5,678 bases of DNA. Origin: JBAYHN01 sp041666125 (GTDB lineage: Bacteria; Patescibacteriota; Gracilibacteria; UBA1369; UM-FILTER-53-11). This document shows, piece after piece, positions 1 through 5,383 of the stretch. The position numbers and the translations under genes are program-made. How positions within the stretch are numbered: position 1 is the stretch's first letter; each line of letters opens with the position of its first letter. The notes under the pieces are model-generated. The model had not been told where the DNA came from. It ran no database searches and was given only the letters and a program-made list of their open reading frames with translations. The stretch lies in the NCBI GenBank assembly GCA_041666125.1, contig JBAYHN010000075.1, forward strand, positions 1 through 5,678, in the 5' to 3' direction.

Positions 1-2
1 CA

Positions 3-89
3 GATATTTTGTGGAGACGAATTAAGAAGCACAGTAGTATCTCGCATATGCAATTGCTCATACTTGCGTTAAAAAGGGGGAAGAATTAA
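3..89 (+). CDS. possible 3' end of a plus-strand gene, truncated by the window edge
   Basis: A frame open from the left edge to a TAA at 87-89 encodes 28 residues, starting DILWRRIKK and ending LILALKRGKN. The basic, amphipathic character and lysine-rich end look like a real protein C-terminus. It would be convergent with the KAP gene on the other strand, leaving roughly 50 bases between their stops. Another plus frame is also open from the edge but closes at 70-72 and looks less protein-like. The piece is too short to identify a family, and chance openness over 28 codons is quite possible. Confidence 0.3.
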   Translation, partial: DILWRRIKKHSSISHMQLLILALKRGKN

Positions 90-117
90 ATCAGAAATGG
101 ATAATTAACCAATTAGC

Positions 118-139
118 AAAAATTGTTTACCAAATTTTT
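118..139. terminator. weak AT-only stem-loop between convergent gene ends
   Basis: Arms aaaaatt (118-124) and aattttt (133-139) form a perfect 7-bp stem around the 8-base loop gtttacca. There is no G-C pair in the stem, so it is a poor intrinsic terminator by the usual criteria. It sits where a bidirectional terminator would be expected, between a possible plus-strand gene ending at 89 and the minus-strand frame ending at 138, whose stop codon it overlaps. Confidence 0.25.
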
Positions 140-275
140 AAATTAAAGGAAGTATTTGCTGTTTAAATATTTCACTAGCTGCATTTTCCATAACAATACC
201 ACCTAAATATTTAAACCATTTCCTTTTTCCAAGTACGGTCATCAAGCCTTTCGCTTCAATCAAATCTTCTTTAAA
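138..275 (-). other. candidate -1 frameshift extension of the KAP NTPase (or separate micro-ORF)
   Basis: On the minus strand the last codons of the KAP gene contain T_TTA_AAG (275-269) in the zero frame, which matches the X_XXY_YYZ pattern for -1 slippage, four codons before the TGA at 262-260. After a -1 shift the frame stays open for 43 codons to a TAA at 140-138. It begins EDLIEAKGLMTVLGKRKWF and ends IFKQQILPLI, with mixed helical and charged composition typical of real protein. Three explanations fit. It could be programmed frameshifting giving a protein of about 456 residues. It could be a disrupting indel or sequencing error in a longer gene. It could be a separate tiny ORF, either from ATG at 242 (34 aa, weak AAGG upstream) or from TTG at 263 overlapping the KAP stop (41 aa). 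I cannot choose between them from this window alone. Confidence 0.5.
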
Positions 276-1507
276 ATCATTATGGCATTGTACAGCATAG
301 TAACATCTATTAATTTTTCTGGGTCAGATTCATTACCTGTATTAATCCCGTATTGGATTATAGTCTCAAGTCGCTTTCTATCATTCACTGTTATAGATTC
401 GTCTCTTCCTATTATATTTTTATATTTTTCTGAATTATTGTCTATACTCAACACAGCAAAATCACGAATGTTTATCAAAAGTCCCTTTACGTTACTAATA
501 GAAAATATTTTGGGGAATCTAATGAGTAAAAACGCCGCAACGAACATATATTGTAATTGTTTGCCTCCAGTATCTTTCTCTATCATCTTTCTTGCTGCTT
601 TTGAAATAGATACATTCATACCAAACTGATAAAGGACATGTTTTGCAATACGCGGTTCTTTGGCTTCACCCTTCAGAAATTCTGATATATATCCACTTTG
701 TCGCTCCGTGAATTTTATGCCATATGCAGTAAGAACCTCAATCACAATTTGATTTAGATCTATAGTTGGCAATTCGTAGTAATAGTGGATGATTTTCATA
801 AGATATTCATCTCCATATCCCTGATGCAGTCCATATTTTTTCTCTATCATTTCACTCATCACCCTTCTATCTATCGCTAACACAAAAAGCGTATTTTCTA
901 CCGATAGGAAATTTTTTATACCTTCAAGCAATCTCACTGCGTTTTCAGGGAGACATCTATCTAGATCATCGACAAAAATCAATAATTTGGAAGCTCCAGC
1001 CTTTTTCAGTGCTTTTCCCAGCGTTACTTCAAAAGTTGATTTAAACTCCTCAACTTTATCGATCCACGTTCCGTGTTCTTTAAAGATTTTCTCTTCAAAG
1101 AGTGCTGCATCGTTGCATACATCTTTCACATCAACTATTTGACTGAATCTTAATAATCCAGATCCTATAACAAGGGCGTCAACCATAACTTTCTTCCAAG
1201 TGTCGCTATCTATTCCACATTCTTTTTTTATACAATTAAGTAGAGCAAATAAAAGGTCTTTTTGATCCGCATATTCGTATTTCCATGGTTCAAAATAAAC
1301 AGGTTTAACATCTTGATTCCCCTCTAGATGTTTCTTTATAAAATGAAGCATTGTAGATTTTCCGCTTCCCCAATTACCATACAGCCCAAAACAATTTGGC
1401 AGTTCCATCTCTAGTAATATTTCATTGAGTATTACCTTAGATAAAGATTCATAACCGAATTTATCCATTTGGAACTCTTGAAGATGTTTTTCTGTTGGAA
1501 ATCTCAT
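260..1507 (-). CDS. KAP-family P-loop NTPase, Shedu-linked
   Basis: This is a 415-residue ATPase of the KAP family (STAND/AAA-like P-loop proteins, PF07693 type). A Walker A motif GNWGSGKST lies at residues 44-52. The FEPWKYE segment near 72-78 corresponds to the family's FNxW motif, and Walker B LLIFVDDLDR at 175-184 carries the family's tandem aspartates. EYLMKIIHYYYELP near 234-247 matches the usual post-Walker-B segment. Many KAP proteins have membrane helices inserted after Walker A; here that stretch (about residues 103-125) is only mildly hydrophobic, so the protein is probably cytosolic. The ATG overlaps the TGA of the Shedu gene as ATGA, implying translational coupling and a joint role. 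Known KAP proteins include phage-exclusion factors such as PifA, so an ATP-driven regulator or sensor for the nuclease is a reasonable inference. The C-terminus may be truncated: a -1 slippery heptamer precedes the stop and the -1 frame continues to 138. Confidence 0.9.
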   Translation of the reverse strand: MRFPTEKHLQEFQMDKFGYESLSKVILNEILLEMELPNCFGLYGNWGSGKSTMLHFIKKHLEGNQDVKPVYFEPWKYEYADQKDLLFALLNCIKKECGIDSDTWKKVMVDALVIGSGLLRFSQIVDVKDVCNDAALFEEKIFKEHGTWIDKVEEFKSTFEVTLGKALKKAGASKLLIFVDDLDRCLPENAVRLLEGIKNFLSVENTLFVLAIDRRVMSEMIEKKYGLHQGYGDEYLMKIIHYYYELPTIDLNQIVIEVLTAYGIKFTERQSGYISEFLKGEAKEPRIAKHVLYQFGMNVSISKAARKMIEKDTGGKQLQYMFVAAFLLIRFPKIFSISNVKGLLINIRDFAVLSIDNNSEKYKNIIGRDESITVNDRKRLETIIQYGINTGNESDPEKLIDVTMLYNAIMILKKI

Positions 1508-2586
1508 ATTGCTTCTTCTAAAATAAATTCCGCACGTCTTAATAATTCGTCGAATGTAAGTATCTCAATTCCATGTATACCACGTCTAAATCTTTCAAAT
1601 GTATTCCTCTTGTCTCTATCTCCTGCTATTTGATCCAACCTACCAATTAATAATATACCTTTAGGAGTTATTGTATAAATTCCATTCCCTTCAAACCTAT
1701 CACGATTATCAGCTGTTATTGCACCAGCTGTTTCCCATGTACCTAGATTTGATTGTAGCTGCGTTACACCATCAGTGAGCTCTTTGGACAAACTCCACGC
1801 TCCATTACGTTGAGCTACAGCACCTTGAAGCAAATTAGTTGCTGGTGTTTTAATCTCCACCAAAACAGTGAATCTTACATCGCCTTCTGTTGCAACAAGC
1901 ACGTCACCTCTTTGCCCACCAGTTCCGTCCGCCCTAGTACCGCCATAATGTGGCTGCCCCTGTTCTTGCCTAAGAATCTGGTAATTCAATCCATATCCAA
2001 ATATCCATTTATTTCTCTCGAAGAAACCCTGCCAATAGGCTTCTTCTCCAACACCTTTAGTAGATATGCTCTCCCTAAATTCACGCAAAGCCACCATTCG
2101 TAATTCGTGCACATGGCTTAGACACAATCGTTTTGCAAGTTCAGGGTCATCCTCTCTTAACAAATTCCAAAAATCCTCCGAATGACCTGTTGTAAGAATC
2201 TGTTCCAATATTTCACGTTTGTTTGCATCATCTATAACTACCACGCTATCCGCAGGTGCAACGGTGTATTCCTGCACTCCAGGTTTAATACCCTGTGCAG
2301 CTATTTGTTGTATATTAGCAATTTCTTCACATAACTTTCTTGTCTGGTCTGTTCCCAATTCTATTTTTACTCCCTCTAATGGATTTAGTTTTCTAAAATC
2401 CACCTCTGAAAGTTCTTCCCAATCTTTTCCTCGTTCTTTTTTGAACCTGACAAGTGTGCCACGTACACCACCAGGATGCACCTCTGGTTTAAAAATAAGC
2501 GCAGTATCAGGAGTTTGCTTTAGAACTATCCAATCTGTTTTCGCAAAGTCCGCAGTAACTGTTTGTGTATGTATAACATCGCTCAT
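1504..2586 (-). CDS. sduA: Shedu anti-phage nuclease SduA (DUF4263)
   Basis: This 360-residue protein has the two-part build of Shedu proteins. The N-terminal region (about 1-110) contains FKPEVHPGGVRGTLVRFKK at 32-50, which resembles the N-terminus of many SduA proteins. The C-terminal DUF4263 nuclease domain (about 175-355) opens with YWQGFFERNKWIFG (184-197). The PD-(D/E)XK core is visible as D228 in RGDVLV followed by E244-I-K246 in VLVEIKTP, with a glutamine-containing helix GVTQLQ at 273-278. The catalytic residues look intact. Shedu is a known single-gene phage defence that cuts DNA; here a KAP NTPase is coupled to it by an ATGA overlap, which is not part of the classical definition. 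The start at 2586 is preceded by a 43-base gap holding AAGGGG (a weak ribosome-binding site) and AT-rich TAAAAT, but no convincing -35, so co-transcription with the upstream genes is likely. Codon and base use are AT-richer than gatB. Confidence 0.9.
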   Translation of the reverse strand: MSDVIHTQTVTADFAKTDWIVLKQTPDTALIFKPEVHPGGVRGTLVRFKKERGKDWEELSEVDFRKLNPLEGVKIELGTDQTRKLCEEIANIQQIAAQGIKPGVQEYTVAPADSVVVIDDANKREILEQILTTGHSEDFWNLLREDDPELAKRLCLSHVHELRMVALREFRESISTKGVGEEAYWQGFFERNKWIFGYGLNYQILRQEQGQPHYGGTRADGTGGQRGDVLVATEGDVRFTVLVEIKTPATNLLQGAVAQRNGAWSLSKELTDGVTQLQSNLGTWETAGAITADNRDRFEGNGIYTITPKGILLIGRLDQIAGDRDKRNTFERFRRGIHGIEILTFDELLRRAEFILEEAI

Positions 2587-2629
2587 ATTTGTATTTTACC
2601 CCTTTTTTCGTTTGTAAAGTGCAATGTGA

Positions 2630-3142
2630 TTAAAATTTATCATCTAAAATCCTTGATTGTATGCCATTTTCGTTAAACCGCAACTGCAGTCCTTCCAAAT
2701 GATCTGTTCCACATACAAAGATCACATTTATATTTTGCAGACTGTCACTTATTTTATCAAACCAAAACTGTTCCCTCCGTTTAAAGTCTTTCTTTTTTTC
2801 TTCTTCTAATCTTCTTAAGTTTTCAGAATCTAGTTGTTTCGGCAACCCTAAGTTCTTTATTATTTCACCGTCTGATAAGATTCCATTTTTCTCCCTCTCC
2901 TCTCTGTTTGGATCACAAAATTTGTGTTTTATTTTCAATTTCTCAGCGACATGCCCTACAGTTGATTCTGTTGCATCAGATTTTATTAAGCATTCTTCGT
3001 TAAATTCTTCTGCCAACAAGCCTATATTCAATTTTTTAATTTGTTTTTCTAAGTAGCGTTTAAACGCCTCTCTATCCCCAGAAGTTCTTGATCCAATACC
3101 ATTATGCTGGATTTGATGATGGACGCCCTGTAGAAATATCAT
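2630..3142 (-). CDS. compact two-GX2H protein, TIKI/TraB/ChaN-like superfamily (tentative)
   Basis: This protein is 170 residues from the ATG at 3142. That start overlaps the upstream TGA as ATGA, and the protein then begins directly with a beta-strand and motif, MIFLQGVHHQIQH. An in-frame ATG at 3166 would add eight residues (MPTKLRPR) and overlap the upstream gene by 28 bases; neither start has a good ribosome-binding site. Numbered from 3142, it has a GVHH motif at 6-9, an acidic AEE at 44-46, a basic/acidic CDPNREER block near 76-83, REQFWFDKI near 123-131, and a second GX2H motif, GTDH, at 145-148 after a hydrophobic strand (INVIFVC). Two GX2H motifs bracketing a conserved glutamate are a hallmark of the TIKI/TraB/PrgY/ChaN superfamily of putative metal-dependent hydrolases. 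This copy is much shorter than typical members. Fold assignment and any enzymatic role are inference. It lies between a membrane protein and a Shedu nuclease. Confidence 0.8.
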   Translation of the reverse strand: MIFLQGVHHQIQHNGIGSRTSGDREAFKRYLEKQIKKLNIGLLAEEFNEECLIKSDATESTVGHVAEKLKIKHKFCDPNREEREKNGILSDGEIIKNLGLPKQLDSENLRRLEEEKKKDFKRREQFWFDKISDSLQNINVIFVCGTDHLEGLQLRFNENGIQSRILDDKF

Positions 3143-3552
3143 TCTAGGCCGTAACTTTGTAGGCATTTAGAGTAAGCGTTCTTATATTGAGGAACCATAT
3201 ATGTTCCCTCTTTGTAGGTACAATAACTATTTGCAGTGCAATAATCCTTGTAAAGTTCCATAGCAGCCTGTTCTGCTTGAGATACGCACAATTTCTTTTG
3301 TAATACTACCGTTTGAGCTTTTTTTATTTTCTCCTCCTCAATAGATTTTAATTCTTTTGCTTTTTCTTCCTCTATCCTTTTTTCTTCAGCAATTTTCACC
3401 TCTTGTTGTCTCTCTATGGATCGTTGTTTACTTACCTCGCCTGCATAGTAAAAACCTCCCAAGATTACACTAGCTATTAAAATAGTTACTGGTAACGATA
3501 ATTTATTAATTCTCTCCATATATTGTATTATTTTTTCCACAGTATTTGGCAT
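3139..3552 (-). CDS. single-pass membrane protein with coiled coil and four-cysteine C-terminus
   Basis: I do not recognise a named family. The 137-residue protein has a short N-terminal segment, one hydrophobic helix at about 19-38 (LSLPVTILIASVILGGFYYA), then a highly charged Glu/Lys/Arg stretch at about 42-80 that should form a long helix or coiled coil. A C-terminal region of about 55 residues contains four cysteines (C89, C105, C111, C130) and many tyrosines and ends SYGLE. The hydrophobic helix lacks a clear cleavage site and looks like a signal anchor. If the C-terminus is outside the membrane, the four cysteines could form two disulfides. Its TGA overlaps the next gene's ATG, so the two products are probably co-translated. 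It is the first gene of the AT-rich cassette, with a 55-base leader behind the gatB-linked ORF. No Shine-Dalgarno site precedes the ATG at 3552; ATG at 3519 is an alternative that keeps the membrane helix. Confidence 0.8.
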   Translation of the reverse strand: MPNTVEKIIQYMERINKLSLPVTILIASVILGGFYYAGEVSKQRSIERQQEVKIAEEKRIEEEKAKELKSIEEEKIKKAQTVVLQKKLCVSQAEQAAMELYKDYCTANSYCTYKEGTYMVPQYKNAYSKCLQSYGLE

Positions 3553-3607
3553 AGTATTAAACTTATTTTTATATATTATCGCCCCCTAGCACAACCTCCT
3601 CAGCACC
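3553..3607 (-). promoter_or_regulatory. leader of the defence-like cassette with weak promoter-like elements
   Basis: Reading on the minus strand, this gap holds AGGAGG (3600-3595), TTGTGC (3594-3589; three of six matches to a -35), then an AT-rich run with GATAAT (3580-3575) and TATAAA (3573-3568; five of six to a -10). The TTGTGC to TATAAA spacing is 15 bases, shorter than ideal, so this is only a weak promoter candidate. AGGAGG is too far from the ATG at 3552 to serve it, and it is explained better as arginine codons of the displaced gatB tail. The cassette could equally be read through from gatB. Confidence 0.3.
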
Positions 3608-3621
3608 TCATTCACCATCTT
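3586..3621 (-). pseudogene. displaced second copy of the gatB 3' end
   Basis: On the minus strand this stretch reads KMVNEVLRRLC followed by TAG (3588-3586). The intact gatB ends KMVNEILRKIL, so 8 of 11 residues are identical and two of the remaining three are conservative. After the shared AAGATGGTGAATGA the DNA diverges, mostly at codon level (GAGGTGCTGAGGAGGTTG against GAAATTTTACGAAAAATC), as expected of a sequence once translated as the GatB C-terminus. The frame is closed upstream by a TAG, leaving only 12 open codons. It overlaps the end of the acidic ORF in another frame. I read it as the original gatB terminus pushed aside by an insertion, or as the remnant of a second gatB. Confidence 0.6.
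3608..3621. repeat. 14-bp direct repeat, distal copy
   Basis: The plus-strand sequence tcattcaccatctt is identical to 3857-3870. The copies are 249 bp apart, exactly 83 codons. This copy contains the last codons and stop of the acidic ORF and the start of the displaced gatB tail. Confidence 0.8.
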
Positions 3622-3838
3622 CTCCTATTTCTCTCAAAAAGGCTTCGGCTTCCTCCTCTCCCATACCTGCAAGCCCAATTAGCGCCGATGTTGCGTTAAA
3701 CAAAGCGTCCTCCACGCTTTCCGAGGCTGCAATTTCGTCGCACACAGTTGGATCAATCGGATCTAAAATCTCACGACACGCATCCGCGACGTCTGCGGGA
3801 GTTAACTCTTCGGCATCTTCTTTATCATCTAGGCTCAT
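3608..3838 (-). CDS. small, strongly acidic protein translationally coupled to gatB
   Basis: I do not recognise this 76-residue protein. Its ATG overlaps the gatB stop as ATGA, a usual sign of translational coupling. It carries about 24 Asp/Glu against three Lys/Arg and has no membrane segment. A disordered acidic head (MSLDDKEDAEELTP) leads into two or three predicted helices, including VEDALFNATSALIGLAGM (42-59) and EEEAEAFLREIG. It is too short and lacks the sequence features to be GatC. The last residues, EDGE and stop, are encoded inside the 14-bp repeat shared with gatB, so the ORF and the duplicated gatB tail probably arose in one event. Base use matches gatB rather than the AT-rich genes that follow. 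A role near the amidotransferase is only suggested by position. Confidence 0.7.
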   Translation of the reverse strand: MSLDDKEDAEELTPADVADACREILDPIDPTVCDEIAASESVEDALFNATSALIGLAGMGEEEAEAFLREIGEDGE

Positions 3839-5271
3839 AAGATTTTTCGTAAAATTTCATTCACCATCTTTGGATTTGCCTGCCCTTTGGCTTCTTTCAT
3901 CACCTGCCCAACCAAAAATCCCAGCGCGGCGTCTTTGCCACCTTTAAAGTCCGCAACCGGCCCGGGATTTGCCTCAATAACCTTTTTGCAAATCTCTTCT
4001 ATTGCGCCAGTGTCGCTCACCAATTTGAGTCCCTTCTTTTCGATAATACGCTCCGGCGCGTCACCACTCGCATACATTTCTTCAAAAATATCCGTCTTGG
4101 CCATGTTGTTTGAAATCACGCCGTCGTTTATCAATTTAATTAACTTGCCCAAATCTTGCGCCTTAACTTTGCAGTCTGCGAGCTCCTTTTTTTCATCCTT
4201 CAAATGCTTTAACAAAACAGTATTTATAAACGACACGGCTTTTTTGGCATCGCCGCTCGTTTTGGCCACAGCTTCAAAAAAATCCGCCATGTCGCGCTCT
4301 TCCGTAAGAATTCCGGCATCCTCATCAATAAGCCCATATTCGGTCATAAACCTCTGCTTGCGCTCGGCCGGCAATTGCGGCACCTGCGCACGCAATTTTT
4401 CCACATCCTTAGCTGAAATTTCCAGCGGCGGCAAATCCGGCTCCGGGAAATATCTATAATCATGCGCCTCTTCTTTACTGCGCTGGGAAACCGTCTCTCC
4501 CGTGGCATCGTCCCAGCCCATTGTCTCTTGAATAATCCGCTCGCCGGCATCTAGCTTTTCGGCCTGCCTTTTAATTTCATATGCAACCGCACTTTCCAGC
4601 GCGCGGAAAGAATTTAGATTTTTGACCTCGGTCTTTGTGCCAAGTTCCTTTACCTCTTTTTTGCGCAGAGAAACGTTGATATCAAAGCGCATCATGCCTT
4701 TTTCCATGTCGCACTCGCTGGCATTCACATAGCGCAAAATGCGGCGAATTTCTTGCGCGTAGGCGCTCGCCTCGGCCACAGAATTCATGTCCGGCTCCGA
4801 AACAATTTCCATAAGCGGGCATCCACTGCGATTGTAATCGCAAAGAGTTCCACCTGCCGTGTGAACCAATTTACCGGCATCATCTTCCAAATGCAGGCGG
4901 TTAATGCGGATTTTCTTGGTCTGCGCGCCCTCCACAGGAATTTCTATAAATCCATTCTGCGAAACCGGCCTATCATACTGAGAAATCTGAAAACCCTTTG
5001 GCAAATCAGGGTAAAAATAATTCTTGCGATCAAATTTGGAAAACTGCGGAATTTCGCAATGCAGTGCCAGCGCGGCCAAAATCCCCTTTTCCACCACCGT
5101 CTTATTTATAGAGGGCAACATTCCCGGAAAACCCATGCAAATCGGGCAAACATTGCTATTTGGCTGTGCGCCAAAACTGTCGTTGCTGCAGGCGCAAAAC
5201 ATCTTGGTTTTTGTAGAACTCTGCGCGTGAATTTCTATGCCGATGACCGGTTCGTAAGTTGACTGGCTCAT
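3835..5271 (-). CDS. gatB: Asp-tRNA(Asn)/Glu-tRNA(Gln) amidotransferase subunit B
   Basis: GatB is the kinase/tRNA-binding subunit of the GatCAB complex, which phosphorylates and amidates misacylated Glu-tRNA(Gln) or Asp-tRNA(Asn) in the cytosol. The 478-residue length is normal. Visible landmarks are GIEIHAQ (11-17), a zinc-type cysteine set C26-x-C28 and C42-x-x-C45, NYFYPDLPKGFQISQYD (84-100), HLEDDAGK (127-134), the family signature DYNRSGCPLMEIVSEPD (145-161), YFPEPDLPP (274-282), and a C-terminal YqeY-like tRNA-binding domain (about 300-478) ending ANPKMVNEILRKIL. No gatA or gatC lies in the window. The ATG at 5271 has no close ribosome-binding site; AGGAGA lies about 20 bases upstream, closer to an ATG at 5279 that opens a three-codon frame ending across the gatB start. 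The 3' end carries the proximal copy of a 14-bp repeat whose partner marks a displaced second gatB tail. Confidence 0.97.
   Translation of the reverse strand: MSQSTYEPVIGIEIHAQSSTKTKMFCACSNDSFGAQPNSNVCPICMGFPGMLPSINKTVVEKGILAALALHCEIPQFSKFDRKNYFYPDLPKGFQISQYDRPVSQNGFIEIPVEGAQTKKIRINRLHLEDDAGKLVHTAGGTLCDYNRSGCPLMEIVSEPDMNSVAEASAYAQEIRRILRYVNASECDMEKGMMRFDINVSLRKKEVKELGTKTEVKNLNSFRALESAVAYEIKRQAEKLDAGERIIQETMGWDDATGETVSQRSKEEAHDYRYFPEPDLPPLEISAKDVEKLRAQVPQLPAERKQRFMTEYGLIDEDAGILTEERDMADFFEAVAKTSGDAKKAVSFINTVLLKHLKDEKKELADCKVKAQDLGKLIKLINDGVISNNMAKTDIFEEMYASGDAPERIIEKKGLKLVSDTGAIEEICKKVIEANPGPVADFKGGKDAALGFLVGQVMKEAKGQANPKMVNEILRKIL
3857..3870. repeat. 14-bp direct repeat, proximal copy within gatB
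   Basis: Same sequence as 3608-3621. Here it encodes KMVNE near the C-terminus of GatB. The interval between the copies contains the current gatB tail and nearly all of the acidic ORF. Confidence 0.8.
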
Positions 5272-5383
5272 GCGGCCATTTTATCACTAATTCTCCTGGA
5301 GATTCCAGATAAGAAACTACCCCTTGCATAAATCCAAAAAGGTTGCTAATATCACCTTACTAACCTTTAAGACCACATTAGAT
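5272..5383. promoter_or_regulatory. divergent intergenic region between gatB and an unknown plus-strand gene
   Basis: The region must hold the start signals of gatB (leftward) and possibly of the right-hand gene. It contains two overlapping small inverted repeats: tctcc-t-ggaga (5292-5302) and ctgga-gat-tccag (5296-5308, 5-bp stem, 3-base loop). On the minus strand the hairpin abuts AGGAGA (5297-5292) and is followed by GATAAAAT (5285-5278), which could be a -10 element. A -35/-10 pair on the minus strand (TTGGAT, 17 bases, TCTTAT) is weak. An operator or translational control is possible but unproven. Part of the region may be coding if the plus-strand gene starts at the TTG at 5324. Confidence 0.3.

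Noticed and set aside
40..60. Near-palindrome around gcaattgc (50-57)
   Set aside because: It is a short restriction-site-like palindrome with no second copy and no promoter context.
1..72. Alternative plus frame open from the edge to a TAA at 70-72
   Set aside because: It is shorter, cysteine-rich and less protein-like than the frame ending at 89; it cannot be supported.
2219..2617. Plus-strand open frame antisense to sduA and running past its start
   Set aside because: It is antisense to a recognised Shedu N-terminal domain, with serine/cysteine-rich low-information translation.
3595..3600. Strong Shine-Dalgarno-like AGGAGG on the minus strand
   Set aside because: No start codon at suitable spacing opens a real frame; the bases are arginine codons in the displaced gatB tail.
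3887..4459. Long plus-strand open frame inside gatB
   Set aside because: It lies wholly antisense to a confidently identified GatB and shows no motif of its own.
4753..5262. Plus-strand open frame of 169 codons antisense to the gatB 5' half
   Set aside because: It is a shadow of the conserved GatB N-terminal domain; its arginine/histidine-rich composition is an antisense artefact.
260..5271. Alternative genetic code with UGA as glycine, as in Gracilibacteria
   Set aside because: Genes have normal lengths with TGA as stop, and three junctions use TGA in ATGA overlaps; no gene needs TGA read-through.
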